This document shows positions 39,522 to 48,153 of a stretch of 64,000 nt of DNA, in pieces. The stretch spans positions 124,001 through 188,000 of the forward strand of contig NZ_AUFN01000015.1 of the NCBI RefSeq assembly GCF_000426525.1, written 5' to 3'. The stretch comes from Nocardioides alkalitolerans DSM 16699. Lineage in GTDB: Bacteria; Actinomycetota; Actinomycetes; Propionibacteriales; Nocardioidaceae. Position numbers and translations under genes: made by a program. Each line of letters starts with the position of its first letter. The first letter of the stretch is position 1. The notes beneath the pieces are model-generated. The model searched no databases and was not told where the DNA came from. It saw only the letters and a program-made list of their open reading frames with translations.

Positions 39522-40823
39522 GTGCGCACCTCGCTGGGGGCCCTCACCGTCCGGGGCCGGTCGTTCCTCGCGGCCGGGCTGACCGCCGTCGTCTGCGCGG
39601 TCGTGCTCGGCCAGAGCGCCCTCGCGAGCGCCGGGGTCCTCGTGGCGGTGCTGCCCCTGGCGAGCCTCGTGCTCGTGCTCGCGACCCGTCACCGGCTGGC
39701 GCTCGTGCGCGGCGTCGAGCCGCAGCAGGTGGTCGCGGGCGAGAGCGCCCGCATCCACCTCACCCTCACCAACCAGGGGCGCGTGCCCCGCGCCACGCTG
39801 CTGCTCGACGACCACCTGCCGTACGTCCTGGGTGCGCGGCCGCGGATGGTCGTCGGGGCCGTGGGCACCTCCTGGCGCCGCCACCTCACCTACCCGGTCC
39901 GCTCGGACGTCCGCGGCCGCTACGAGACCGGCCCCCTGACCGTGCGCGTGACCGACCTCTTCGGCATGGTCGAGCTCGGCCGGACCTTCCGGTCGACCGC
40001 CCCCCTCACCGTGACACCGCGCGTCGTGCCGCTGCCCGCCATCGCCCTCGCCGGCGGGTCCGGCGGCGCCGGCGACGACCGTCCCCGCGCGTCCGCCGTC
40101 GGCAGTGCGGAGGACGTGACCGTGCGCGACTACCGCCGCGGCGACGACCTCCGCCGGGTGCACTGGCGCAGCTCGGCCCGCACCGGCGAGCTGATGGTGC
40201 GCCGGGAGGAGCAGCCCTGGCAGTCGCAGGCGACGGTGCTGCTCGACAACCGGGCCCTCGCGCACGCCGGCCAGGGTCTCTCCTCCTCCCTCGAGCCCGC
40301 GGTCGCGCTGGCCGCTTCCGTCTGCACCCACCTCGCCGGGCGCGGGTACGCCGTGCGCCTCGTCACCGCCGACGGGCAGGTGGCCGCGACGACCGCTCGC
40401 GAGGGGGCCGCCCAGCAGTCCGCCCCGCTCCTCCACGCCCTCGCCGTCGTCGGTCTGTCGCCGCGCACCGACCTCCGCGGGGTGGCCCCCGACCCCGCCC
40501 AGCCCGGGGTGAGCATCGCCGTCCTCGGTCGTCTGGGCCGGGCCGACGAGCCCGTCCTCGCCCGGTCCGCCCGCCAGAGCAGCGGCGCCCTCGCCGTCGT
40601 GCTGGACGTGGGCCGGTGGGCCGCCTCGCAGCAGCGGCAGGACGGGTCCCTGCCGCCGCGTCCGGTGGGTCCGGGCCCCGGCGCTCCGTTCGCCGACACG
40701 ACGCCCGCCGCCCTGGCTCCCCTGGGCTGGCGTGCCGTGGCCATGCGCCCCGACGACGCCCCGGCCGACGTCTGGCGGCGCCTCGGCGCCGCCCGCGCCG
40801 TCCAGGTGGGGGCGCGCGGATGA
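39522..40823 (+). CDS. DUF58 domain membrane protein
   Basis: A 433-aa protein with two N-terminal hydrophobic segments (about residues 15-55) and the diagnostic DUF58 motif DYRRGDDLRRVHWRSSARTG near residues 205-224, followed by a VWA-like fold. It is the expected MoxR partner. GTG at 39522 lies 7 nt after the moxR stop; the 3' end overlaps the next start by 4 nt. Function of the module is unknown; proximity to the dcw cluster suggests cell envelope work. Confidence 0.92.
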   Translation: MRTSLGALTVRGRSFLAAGLTAVVCAVVLGQSALASAGVLVAVLPLASLVLVLATRHRLALVRGVEPQQVVAGESARIHLTLTNQGRVPRATLLLDDHLPYVLGARPRMVVGAVGTSWRRHLTYPVRSDVRGRYETGPLTVRVTDLFGMVELGRTFRSTAPLTVTPRVVPLPAIALAGGSGGAGDDRPRASAVGSAEDVTVRDYRRGDDLRRVHWRSSARTGELMVRREEQPWQSQATVLLDNRALAHAGQGLSSSLEPAVALAASVCTHLAGRGYAVRLVTADGQVAATTAREGAAQQSAPLLHALAVVGLSPRTDLRGVAPDPAQPGVSIAVLGRLGRADEPVLARSARQSSGALAVVLDVGRWAASQQRQDGSLPPRPVGPGPGAPFADTTPAALAPLGWRAVAMRPDDAPADVWRRLGAARAVQVGARG

Positions 40824-43192
40824 CCCCCGACCCCGTGACCCGCCTGCTGCGCCAGGTCGCCGTCTCCTTCGCGGCGGCGGCGACGGCCTGGTTCACCCTG
40901 CTCTCCTGGCGCGGCTTCACCACCCGGCCCGCCGAGTTCGTGGAGCCGCTCCTCGTGCTGGGCCTCGTGCTCGCCACGACCGGGTGCCTGCTGCGCACCC
41001 TCCCACTGCACCGTTTCTGGGTGAGCCTGGTGCAGCTGCTGGTCACCGGTCTCGGCCTGCTGTGGGTGGTCGTCGGCTCCCCGCTGCCGACGCTCGGGGC
41101 CATCGACGACGTCCGCACCCGGCTCTCCGCGGCGGTGGACGCCTCGCAGGCCTTCGCCCCACCCGTGCCCGGCGTCGGCGGCGGCGTGACCGTCCTGCTC
41201 GTCGTGGGCGGGGCCCTCTGCCTCTGGCTGGCCGACACGCTGGCGGCCTCGTTCCGCCGCTCGTCGCTCGTCGGGCTCCCGCTGCTCGCCGTCTACAGCC
41301 TCCCCGTCACCATCCTGGGCGACGCGCTGCCGTGGTGGCTCTTCGTCGTCTCCGCGCTCGGATTCCTGCTCCTCCTCGCGCTGCAGGAGTCGGAGGAGAT
41401 CGCCCATTGGGGCCGTCGGGTGCCCGCGCGCGACGACGCCCACCCGACGGGCCGCACGTGGCACCTGCCCGCCGGCGGGGTGGCGGTGGCGGCCGTGACC
41501 ACGGCGCTCGCGGTCCTCCTGCCACCGGTCATCCCGACGCTCGACACCGGCCTGCTCGCCGACGGCGGGGGCTTCGGCCAGGGGGGCAGCTCGGACGAGA
41601 TCACCATCCAGAACCCGATGACGGACCTGCGCCGCGACCTCTCCCGCGGGGAGGACGTCGACCTGCTGCGCATCCGCACCGACGACCCCGACCCCAGCTA
41701 CCTGCGGATCAGTGTGCTCAGCCGCTTCGCCGGCAACCAGTGGAGCTCCGGCGACCGCGACCTGCCCGACGACCAGACCGCGCAGGACGAGGTCCCGGCC
41801 CTCGAGGGTGTGGCGCAGGACGTGCCGCGGCAGGAGTTCCCGATGGAGATCGAGGCCACCGACGCCTTCACCTCCACCTGGCTGCCCGTGCCCGCCGCCA
41901 TCAGCGCCGTCGACGCCGACGCCGGCTGGAAGTTCGACGACACCACGATGGACTTCATCGCCAGCGTCGACGACCTCACCACCCGCGGCGCGACCTGGTC
42001 GGTCACGGCGGTCGAGCTGGGCCTCACGGCCGAGGACCTGGCGTCGGCCTCCCGCGCCGCGCTCGAGGTCGACTCGAGCTACCTCGATCTCCCCTCGGAC
42101 CTGCCGCCGCTCGTGCGCCAGCTCGCCGAGCAGGAGACGGCCGAGGCCGACACGCCCTTCGAGCGTGCGGCGGCGCTCCAGGAGTTCTTCCGCGAGACGG
42201 GCGGGTTCGAGTACGAGCTGGAGGCGCAGCCCGGCAACGGCAGCGACGAGCTGGTGCAGTTCCTCCAGGAGCGCTCCGGCTACTGCGAGCAGTACGCCTC
42301 CGCCATGGCGGTCATGGCCCGCCAGCTCGACATCCCGGCCCGGGTGGCCGTGGGCTTCCTCCGACCGGAGCGCAGCGGCGACGAGTGGGTCTACAGCGCC
42401 CACGACATGCACGCCTGGCCCGAGCTGTACTTCCCCGGCGCCGGCTGGGTGCGCTTCGAGCCGACCCCGGCCGACCGCGCCGCGACGGCACCCGACTACT
42501 CCGTGGCCGAGCCCGAGGAGGAGCCCACCGAGCCGAGCCCGACGAGCGCACCGACGACCGGTACGACGCCGAGCCCCACCGGGGGCCCCGACCTGCCGTC
42601 GGAGAACGCCTCGCCCGCCCCGGCTCCGGAGGCCGACGACGAGAGCGCGGGTGGGACAGACAGCGCACCCCTGCTGTGGCCCTGGCTCGCGGGCGGCGGC
42701 GTCGTGCTGCTCGGCGCCGGCCTCGTGGTGCCGAGCCGCGTGCGTCGGCGTCGTGCGGCGCTGCGCCGCGGCGGCGACGCCGAGGACGCGTGGGCCGAGC
42801 TGCGTGACAGCCTGACCGACCACCGGATCGGCTGGCCCGACGGCCTCTCCCCGAGTGCCGCCTCCCACGCCCTCGTCACCGACTGGGAGTCCGAGGTCAC
42901 GGCGCGGTCCGCCGCGACCGAGGCCGAGCCTGCTCCCGTGACCCTCGACGACGAGGGGCTCCGCGCGCTCGAGCGGCTGACGACGGCCCTCGAGCTGCGC
43001 CGCTACGCCCCCGACGGCCGCGGACCGGGCGCCGCGACGCTCGACGAGGACGTCGCGACCTTCGTCGCCGCGAGGACCGCCTCGGTCGGTCGGCGGCGGC
43101 GCTGGGCCGCACGCTGGTTCCCCCGCTCGGTGCTGACGCGAAGCGGTGCGGTCGGCTCGGACGCCCGTGCCGAGGAGCCCGTGGGGCGCTGA
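40820..43192 (+). CDS. Transglutaminase-like membrane protein (TgpA-type)
   Basis: A 790-aa protein. Five or six N-terminal membrane helices (residues 15-240) precede an extracellular domain with a transglutaminase-like core. The nucleophile Cys is in SGYCEQYASAMAVMARQL (about residue 488), and the His in AHDMHAWPELYFP (about 530). The third position reads Glu in VRFEPTP, as often in this subfamily. A Ser/Pro/Thr-rich stretch, another membrane helix near residue 620 and a cytoplasmic C-terminal domain (DUF4129-like) follow. The module MoxR-DUF58-transglutaminase is common in actinobacteria; the target is unknown. Confidence 0.9.
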   Translation: MTPDPVTRLLRQVAVSFAAAATAWFTLLSWRGFTTRPAEFVEPLLVLGLVLATTGCLLRTLPLHRFWVSLVQLLVTGLGLLWVVVGSPLPTLGAIDDVRTRLSAAVDASQAFAPPVPGVGGGVTVLLVVGGALCLWLADTLAASFRRSSLVGLPLLAVYSLPVTILGDALPWWLFVVSALGFLLLLALQESEEIAHWGRRVPARDDAHPTGRTWHLPAGGVAVAAVTTALAVLLPPVIPTLDTGLLADGGGFGQGGSSDEITIQNPMTDLRRDLSRGEDVDLLRIRTDDPDPSYLRISVLSRFAGNQWSSGDRDLPDDQTAQDEVPALEGVAQDVPRQEFPMEIEATDAFTSTWLPVPAAISAVDADAGWKFDDTTMDFIASVDDLTTRGATWSVTAVELGLTAEDLASASRAALEVDSSYLDLPSDLPPLVRQLAEQETAEADTPFERAAALQEFFRETGGFEYELEAQPGNGSDELVQFLQERSGYCEQYASAMAVMARQLDIPARVAVGFLRPERSGDEWVYSAHDMHAWPELYFPGAGWVRFEPTPADRAATAPDYSVAEPEEEPTEPSPTSAPTTGTTPSPTGGPDLPSENASPAPAPEADDESAGGTDSAPLLWPWLAGGGVVLLGAGLVVPSRVRRRRAALRRGGDAEDAWAELRDSLTDHRIGWPDGLSPSAASHALVTDWESEVTARSAATEAEPAPVTLDDEGLRALERLTTALELRRYAPDGRGPGAATLDEDVATFVAARTASVGRRRRWAARWFPRSVLTRSGAVGSDARAEEPVGR

Positions 43193-43211
43193 GGCCCCGG
43201 ACGCAGAACGA

Positions 43212-43231
43212 CCCCGCCGTACGGCGCGGGG
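43212..43231. terminator. Bidirectional hairpin between convergent genes
   Basis: The perfect 12-bp palindrome CGCCGTACGGCG (43215-43226) is extended by CCC/GGG with a bulge. It lies between the transglutaminase stop (43192) and the opposing DUF3040 gene. Confidence 0.5.
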
Positions 43232-43282
43232 CCGGGCGAGGTCGTCAGGTGGCGGGTCGGGCCCGCCCGTCGGGGCTGCTGC

Positions 43283-43732
43283 TCAGAAGCCGCCGCTGTC
43301 GCGGCGTCGACGCCAGCGCTCCTCGAGGCGCTCCATGAAGGAGCCCGAGGAGGACGGGGCGGACGAGCGGCGCTGCTTGCGGGGGCGGCGACCGCCGCCG
43401 TCGATCATGGTGAGCCCGGCGAACGGGTCGTCGGAGGAGGCGGCCGGCGACGTGGGCGCGTTGGCCGACGCGCGGAAGGCGGTGAGCCCCAGCGTCGCGG
43501 AGCCGAGCATGACCAGGAAGCCGATGATGCCGACGACCGGGTAGCGGGTGACGACGCCCGTCATCATCAGCGCGATGCCGCCGACGAAGACGACACCGGC
43601 GATCGCGACGCGACGGCGGGCGTTGCTGCGCATGCGTGCACCGCGCAGGGTGGACGCGAACTTCGGATCTTCCTCGAGGAGGGCGCGCTCCATCTGCTCG
43701 AGCATCCGCAGCTCTTCTTCGGAGAGCGGCAC
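43283..43732 (-). CDS. DUF3040 family membrane protein
   Basis: A 149-aa protein starting MPLSEEELRMLEQMERALLE, the DUF3040 signature. Two membrane helices (about residues 42-59 and 65-85) and a basic, Ser-rich C-terminal tail follow. Function unknown; the family sits near dcw genes in many actinobacteria. It is preceded by a 187-nt gap containing TTTGACC on the minus strand. Confidence 0.88.
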   Translation of the reverse strand: MPLSEEELRMLEQMERALLEEDPKFASTLRGARMRSNARRRVAIAGVVFVGGIALMMTGVVTRYPVVGIIGFLVMLGSATLGLTAFRASANAPTSPAASSDDPFAGLTMIDGGGRRPRKQRRSSAPSSSGSFMERLEERWRRRRDSGGF

Positions 43733-43919
43733 GTTTCCTCCCGTGGGCCTCAGGCCTCGACGACACCGTGGGCGTCCTACCGGCGTCCTCGCCGGGATTT
43801 CCCGACCTGGTCGCCGGTCAAACCTCGCGGGTGCGAGAACGCCGCTGCCGATTCTAGGCAGGAGGTGGTGAGGGCGGTAGCGGGACCCACGAATTCGTGT
43901 CGCCGACCCCCTCGGGACG

Positions 43920-45140
43920 TCATCCGAGCAGCGTCGCGGGGCTCACCGCGTGCTTCCCGAACCGCTCCCTGACCCGGTCGACCGCGCGGTCGGCGTCGGA
44001 CCACCCGCGGTCTGGCTCGCCGAGCCTGAGCTGCGGCTGGAGGCCGGCGCTGCGCTGCAGCCCGGACACGCGCACGCCGACGAGACGGACCGCCCGCACG
44101 CCGCCGTCGCGCCCGCACTGCTCGTCGTAGATGCCGACGACCGCGGCGTACAGGTCGTGGGTGACGTCGCTCGGGTCCGCCAGGGTGCGCGAGCGCGTCA
44201 CCGTCGTGCGGTCCGGGTAGCGCAGCCGCACGGTCACGACCCGGGCCGCGAAGCCGGAGCCGCGCATGCGGCTCGTCACCTTCACGGTGAGTCGCAGCAG
44301 CTCGACGAGCACGTCGTCGTACGACGACAGGTCGGCCTCCAGCGTGCGGTCGGCCCCCATCGAGCGTGCCCGCTCGTGGGCCGCGAACTTCGGGCTCGGG
44401 CCACCGGGGTCACGACCGTGGGCGAGCGCGTGCACGTGGGCCCCGGCCGACTGCCCGAGCGTCGCCTGCAGCAGGGCGAGCGGGGTGGCGACGAGGTCGC
44501 CCACCGTCTCCAGCCCGATGCGCCGCAACCGGTCGCGCGTCTTCTCCCCCACGCCCCAGAGGTCTCCGGCGTCGAGCGGGGCGAGCACCCGTGTCACGTC
44601 CTCGGGCGGGATCGCGGCGATTCCGTCCGGCTTCGCGCGCCGCGACGCCAGCTTCGCCACGCTGCGCGTCGCCGCCATGCCCACCGAGCACGTGATGCGC
44701 TGCTCGTCGTGGATCTGCGCCCGCAGCCGCTCGGCGATCTCCCGCGGACGACCGGCGTGCCGTCGGGAGCCCCGGACGTCGAGGAACGCCTCCTCCTGCG
44801 AGAGGGCCTCGACCTCCGGGGTGACCCGGGCGAACGCGTCGAGCACCGCGGTCGAGACCTGCGCGAAGGCGCCGAAGTCGGGCGAGACGACCACGAGGTC
44901 GGGGCAGAGGCGCCGCGCCCGGGCCACCGGCATGGCCGAGTGCACGCCGTACGCCCGCGCGGGATAGGTCGCGCACAGGATGACGCCACGCTCGTTGCCC
45001 CCGGCGACGACGACGGGGCGGGAGCGCAGCTCGGGGTGGTCGCGGATCACGACGGAGGCGTAGAACGCGTCCATGTCGACGTGGAGGATCGTGCAGGCGT
45101 CCTCGCCCCGCGGCTCCGCGCCGGGCGGCACGGCGCTCAC
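43920..45140 (-). CDS. dinB: DNA polymerase IV (DinB)
   Basis: A 406-aa Y-family translesion polymerase. HVDMDAFYASV (D22) supplies the first metal ligand; CATYPARAYGVHSAMPVARA and KPDGIAAI are typical. The second acidic pair, normally S-x-D-E, reads LSQEEAFLDV (E116, E117), so the first catalytic Asp is replaced by Glu. Little-finger region SMGADRTLEADLSSYDD, then a C-terminal tail without a clear beta-clamp peptide. It follows the methyltransferase gene by 51 nt and probably shares its transcript, downstream of a LexA box. Confidence 0.93.
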   Translation of the reverse strand: MSAVPPGAEPRGEDACTILHVDMDAFYASVVIRDHPELRSRPVVVAGGNERGVILCATYPARAYGVHSAMPVARARRLCPDLVVVSPDFGAFAQVSTAVLDAFARVTPEVEALSQEEAFLDVRGSRRHAGRPREIAERLRAQIHDEQRITCSVGMAATRSVAKLASRRAKPDGIAAIPPEDVTRVLAPLDAGDLWGVGEKTRDRLRRIGLETVGDLVATPLALLQATLGQSAGAHVHALAHGRDPGGPSPKFAAHERARSMGADRTLEADLSSYDDVLVELLRLTVKVTSRMRGSGFAARVVTVRLRYPDRTTVTRSRTLADPSDVTHDLYAAVVGIYDEQCGRDGGVRAVRLVGVRVSGLQRSAGLQPQLRLGEPDRGWSDADRAVDRVRERFGKHAVSPATLLG

Positions 45141-45191
45141 CGGGCCGCCGGGGCACGACCGGCCCCGGGGGCGACCGGGTCGGCGCCGCGG

Positions 45192-45932
45192 TCAGCGGCG
45201 CGCGAGCAGGTGCAGCTGGGTCGCGAGCGGCCGGAGCTCGGGGCGCTCGGCCACCGCGCGCTCGAGGTCGACGAGGGCCTGGGCCGAGCCCGGCTCGGCG
45301 TCGACCAGGGAGCCGGGCACGAGGTCGGCGAAGACCCGGACCCCCTGCACCCGCTCGGCCACCAGGCCCGCGCCCTCGAGCAGGGCCTCGAGCTCGGTGA
45401 CGGTGAAGCGACGGCCGGCGCGACCGTGGCTGCCCGTCTCGTCCAGCAGCTCACGGGCGGCCACGAACTGGCCGACCATCGCCCGGGCGACCACCGCGGC
45501 GTACCGCTGGGCCACCAGGAGGCTGAGACGGCCACCGGGGCGCAGGACGTCGGCGATGCGGGAGAGCGCGTCGACCGGGTCGCCCACGATCTCCAGCACA
45601 CCGTGGCAGAGCACGAGGTCGACGCTGCCGGCCGGCACGAGACCGGGCAGGTCGGAGAGGTCGCCCTGGCGTCCCGTGACCCGGTCGGCGACGCCCGCCT
45701 CGCGGGCCCGCCGGTCGAGCGACGCCAGCGCGTCGGGGCTGGGGTCGACGACGACCACCTCGTGGCCGCGGGCGGCGATGCGCACGGCGAGACCGCCGGT
45801 GCCGCCACCGATATCGAGCACGGAGAGGGTGTCGGCGTCGAGCAGGGGGTCCAGCGCGTCCTGCACCACCGCGGTGCGGGTGGCGGCCCGCCGCTCGCTG
45901 GGGCGTTCGCTCGCGGACCACTCAGACGACAT
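45192..45932 (-). CDS. Class I SAM-dependent methyltransferase
   Basis: A 246-aa Rossmann-fold methyltransferase. Motif I VLDIGGGTGGLAVRIAARG, the acidic residue of motif II in VVVVDPSPDALASLDRR, and VLCHGVLEIVGDPVDALSRI (motif IV), then LRPGGRLSLLVAQRYAAV. The closest general match is the CmoM/SmtA-like group, but the substrate is not predictable. The ATG at 45932 has a TAGGGT -10 element 7 nt upstream (leaderless). The frame stays open to 46100, but that extension uses rare codons and is judged non-coding. Confidence 0.85.
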   Translation of the reverse strand: MSSEWSASERPSERRAATRTAVVQDALDPLLDADTLSVLDIGGGTGGLAVRIAARGHEVVVVDPSPDALASLDRRAREAGVADRVTGRQGDLSDLPGLVPAGSVDLVLCHGVLEIVGDPVDALSRIADVLRPGGRLSLLVAQRYAAVVARAMVGQFVAARELLDETGSHGRAGRRFTVTELEALLEGAGLVAERVQGVRVFADLVPGSLVDAEPGSAQALVDLERAVAERPELRPLATQLHLLARR

Positions 45933-45939
45933 GGCCACC

Positions 45940-45945
45940 ACCCTA
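45940..45945 (-). promoter_or_regulatory. -10 element of the methyltransferase gene (leaderless)
   Basis: TAGGGT on the minus strand, 7 nt before the ATG at 45932. A second candidate promoter with a LexA box lies further upstream. Confidence 0.5.
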
Positions 45946-46067
45946 GAGGAGGACAGGCGCCGCTCGGGCGCTCGCCCGACCGGCCACGCGTCGGCGGGCG
46001 ACCCTCTCCCTGCCCCACGCTGCCTCCCTCGCCCGACCGACGTGGGCACGACGGCCTCGGTCGCAGC

Positions 46068-46111
46068 AGTCGCCCCATGTATCGAACAGGTGTTCGACAC
46101 ATGGAGCGACT
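46068..46111. other. 44-nt inverted repeat centred on a LexA box
   Basis: Arms 46068-46080 and 46099-46111 are complementary over 13 nt with one mismatch and enclose the SOS box. As RNA it is a strong hairpin 44 nt past the endonuclease stop, so it could also terminate that transcript. Confidence 0.75.
46082..46097. promoter_or_regulatory. LexA-type SOS box (perfect)
   Basis: TCGAACAGGTGTTCGA matches the actinobacterial/Bacillus-type SOS consensus TCGAAC-N4-GTTCGA at all 12 positions. On the minus strand it begins 11 nt after a TAGAGT -10-like hexamer (46109-46114), about 150 nt before the methyltransferase-dinB genes. Confidence 0.85.
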
Positions 46112-46154
46112 CTAGCCCGCGGGGAGGACCCGCGCCAGCGGCCGGGTCGACCCC

Positions 46155-47429
46155 TCACCCCCAGATGTCGTTCGCCCACTCCGGGTTGTCGACGAACGGG
46201 TTGCGGTTGCCCTGGTAGTCGGAGTAGATGAGCTCGTTGCGCCGCTGCTCGAAGGCGTCCGGCGGGTCGGCAGCACTCCACTGGAGCAGGACGGAGACGC
46301 GACCGATGTGCGGGGCCGAGCCGTTGCCGACGAGGTCGTTGACCTCGAGGTCGGCGAAGCCGTCGCCGCCCTCGTAGCGGACGGACATGTAGAAGATCAT
46401 CCGGGCCACGTCGCCCTTGACCTCGTCGCGCGGCTCCCAGGAGTCACCGTCGGCGAAGTTGCCGGGCGCCTCGTCGTTCTCGGTGCCGCCGTTGTCGAAG
46501 TCGAGGTTGCCGCGGTCGGAGTTGACCGAGACGTCCTCGGGGCGCAGGTGGTGGATGTCGGTGCCGGGACCGGTCGCCGTACCGAAGTCGCCGTGCGACT
46601 TGGCCCAGACGTGCTCGCGGTTCCACTGGTCGACGCCGCCGCCGTTGTTGCTCTTCGGCATGGAGACGCCCGCGTAGAGCGTCAGGACGTTGGACGGGTT
46701 GGCCGGGTCCTGGTCGGTGACCTTGAGCGCGTCCCACACCTGCGCGTAGGAGAGCGCCCGCGCGTCGGTCGAGATGATCTCGTGCAGGGCGTCCTGCAGC
46801 GCGTCGCCGGTGAGGCCCGCGGTGCCGTCGTAGTAGCCCGACGGTCCGCCCGAGCCGGGCTCCGGCTCCGGGTCGGGATCGGGATCCGGGTCGGGGGTCA
46901 CCGTGCCGCCGGCCAGCGCGAAGGCGGAGGCGCCGGTCAGCCCCGGTCGCGAGAAGTACGACGACAGCGCGCCCGTCACGTCGACCTGCCGGCCGACGAG
47001 CCCCGGGTTGGAGGCGAGGCCCCAGGCGGAGCGGAACGAGGCGGGCACCTGCACGTAGAGCATCTGGCCCGTGTCGGTCGTGCCCGCCGTGTCGGCGATC
47101 GCGATCGCGTAGTCGTTGGGGAAGCCGCTCGTGACCACCCGGGTGGACGACGTGGGCTGGCCCACCACGTAGCCCCGGACGGTCGCGGTGGAGCCGTTCT
47201 GCGTCGCGCGGGCGGAGGCGACCGAGACGGCCGCCGCGGCCGACGTCGATCCGGAGACCGCGGCGCGGGCGTCCGTCGTGGACGACGGGCTCGAGGACAC
47301 GGAGGAGGCGGGCGGTGGGCCGGCGACGGCCGGACCCCCCGCGGTGGTCAGGGCCAGGGTCGAGCCGAGGCCGAGCGAGAGCACCAGCGCCACCGCACGG
47401 CGGCGACGCGACCCGAGAGATCGGTGCAT
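46155..47429 (-). CDS. Secreted endonuclease I family protein
   Basis: A 424-aa protein. A Sec signal peptide (basic start, hydrophobic core VALVLSLGLGSTLALTTAG, likely cut after AVAG) is followed by a Ser/Thr/Ala-rich stretch and an OB-like/YhcR-type domain (STATVRGYVVGQPTSSTRVV). A DPDPDPDPEPEP linker near residue 185 leads to an endonuclease I domain with the His-Asn metal motif NREHVWAKSHG and DIHHLRPEDVSVNSDRGN. It should degrade extracellular DNA or RNA. It lies among the SOS-type genes but is exported. Confidence 0.92.
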   Translation of the reverse strand: MHRSLGSRRRRAVALVLSLGLGSTLALTTAGGPAVAGPPPASSVSSSPSSTTDARAAVSGSTSAAAAVSVASARATQNGSTATVRGYVVGQPTSSTRVVTSGFPNDYAIAIADTAGTTDTGQMLYVQVPASFRSAWGLASNPGLVGRQVDVTGALSSYFSRPGLTGASAFALAGGTVTPDPDPDPDPEPEPGSGGPSGYYDGTAGLTGDALQDALHEIISTDARALSYAQVWDALKVTDQDPANPSNVLTLYAGVSMPKSNNGGGVDQWNREHVWAKSHGDFGTATGPGTDIHHLRPEDVSVNSDRGNLDFDNGGTENDEAPGNFADGDSWEPRDEVKGDVARMIFYMSVRYEGGDGFADLEVNDLVGNGSAPHIGRVSVLLQWSAADPPDAFEQRRNELIYSDYQGNRNPFVDNPEWANDIWG

Positions 47430-47621
47430 GGAGGAGAGCTCCGTTCGTCATGCGTCCGCGAGCGGACGTCAACACGGTCAGCGGACCTCGGGCGGACCCC
47501 GAAGTCCTCCAGCACCCTAAGCCGAGCGACGTCGCCCGGGGCGGCCTCGAACCTCACGACTTGGTGACGGCTCGCCGACGTCTCGGTGTCGCTCGCGCCG
47601 CTCCGCCGCGGCCGGACGCCG

Positions 47622-48116
47622 TCAGGCGACGCCGGCCCGGAGCACGTCGTCGTCGTCGGACCACGCGTGGGGGAACAGGCCGAGGGAGGTCTCGACCACC
47701 GCGAGGAAGCGGTCGGCGTCGCGGACCAGGTCGTCGGCCTCCCGGGCCGTGGCCGCGCGGCGCGAGCCCGCCTGGGCCGCGGCGTAGGTGGACGCACCGG
47801 CAGCGAAGAAGGTGGCCCACTCCCCCATCTCGGGCGCGACCTCGGCGAGCAGGACCCAGGCGTTCTTCTGGCGCCGCCGCGCGGCCGTCGTCGGACGCGC
47901 CCGGGCCGCGAGCAGCGCCGCCGCCGCACGCAGCGCCGCCACGTGCGCGCAGGCGTAGCGGGTCGGGACGTCGGTCGTGCCGAGCGCCTCCCGCAGCGAC
48001 TCGGCCGACCGGGAGAGCGCGTGGTGGGTGGCGGCGGGCAGCACGACCGGCGCCGCCGAGCGACCCCGTGCGTCCGCGCCGCGCACCGTCGTACCGCCTG
48101 AGCGTCGTGCCGTCAT
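47622..48116 (-). CDS. SAV_6107-like HEPN domain protein
   Basis: A 164-aa helical protein that I place in the SAV_6107-type HEPN family of actinobacteria. The HEPN ribonuclease motif R-X4-H is intact as RYACAH (R53, H58), followed by a basic helix with RQKNAWVLLAEVAPEMGEWATFF. HEPN proteins with this motif are often RNases in toxin or stress systems; activity here is inference. The ATG at 48116 follows GGGAGG with a 5-nt spacer. A LexA box sits 38-53 nt upstream over the predicted transcription start. Confidence 0.78.
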   Translation of the reverse strand: MTARRSGGTTVRGADARGRSAAPVVLPAATHHALSRSAESLREALGTTDVPTRYACAHVAALRAAAALLAARARPTTAARRRQKNAWVLLAEVAPEMGEWATFFAAGASTYAAAQAGSRRAATAREADDLVRDADRFLAVVETSLGLFPHAWSDDDDVLRAGVA

Positions 48117-48153
48117 GGTGACCTCCCGTGTCGTGTCGCCCGCCGGTCGGCGT

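Noticed and set aside
40130..42868. Long minus-strand open frame opposite the DUF58 and transglutaminase genes
   Set aside because: Antisense shadow; low-complexity translation, and the opposite strand encodes clear domains.
43888..43899. 12-bp palindrome CACGAATTCGTG near the dinB stop
   Set aside because: It lies just after dinB in a region without promoter signals; one short palindrome is not enough for an operator or attachment site.
45933..46100. A 56-residue N-terminal extension of the methyltransferase that would include the LexA box
   Set aside because: It uses codons rare in this genome (ATA, CAT, ACT, GCT, AGA, AGG), has no ribosome site and is not needed for the fold; the ATG at 45932 has its own -10 element.
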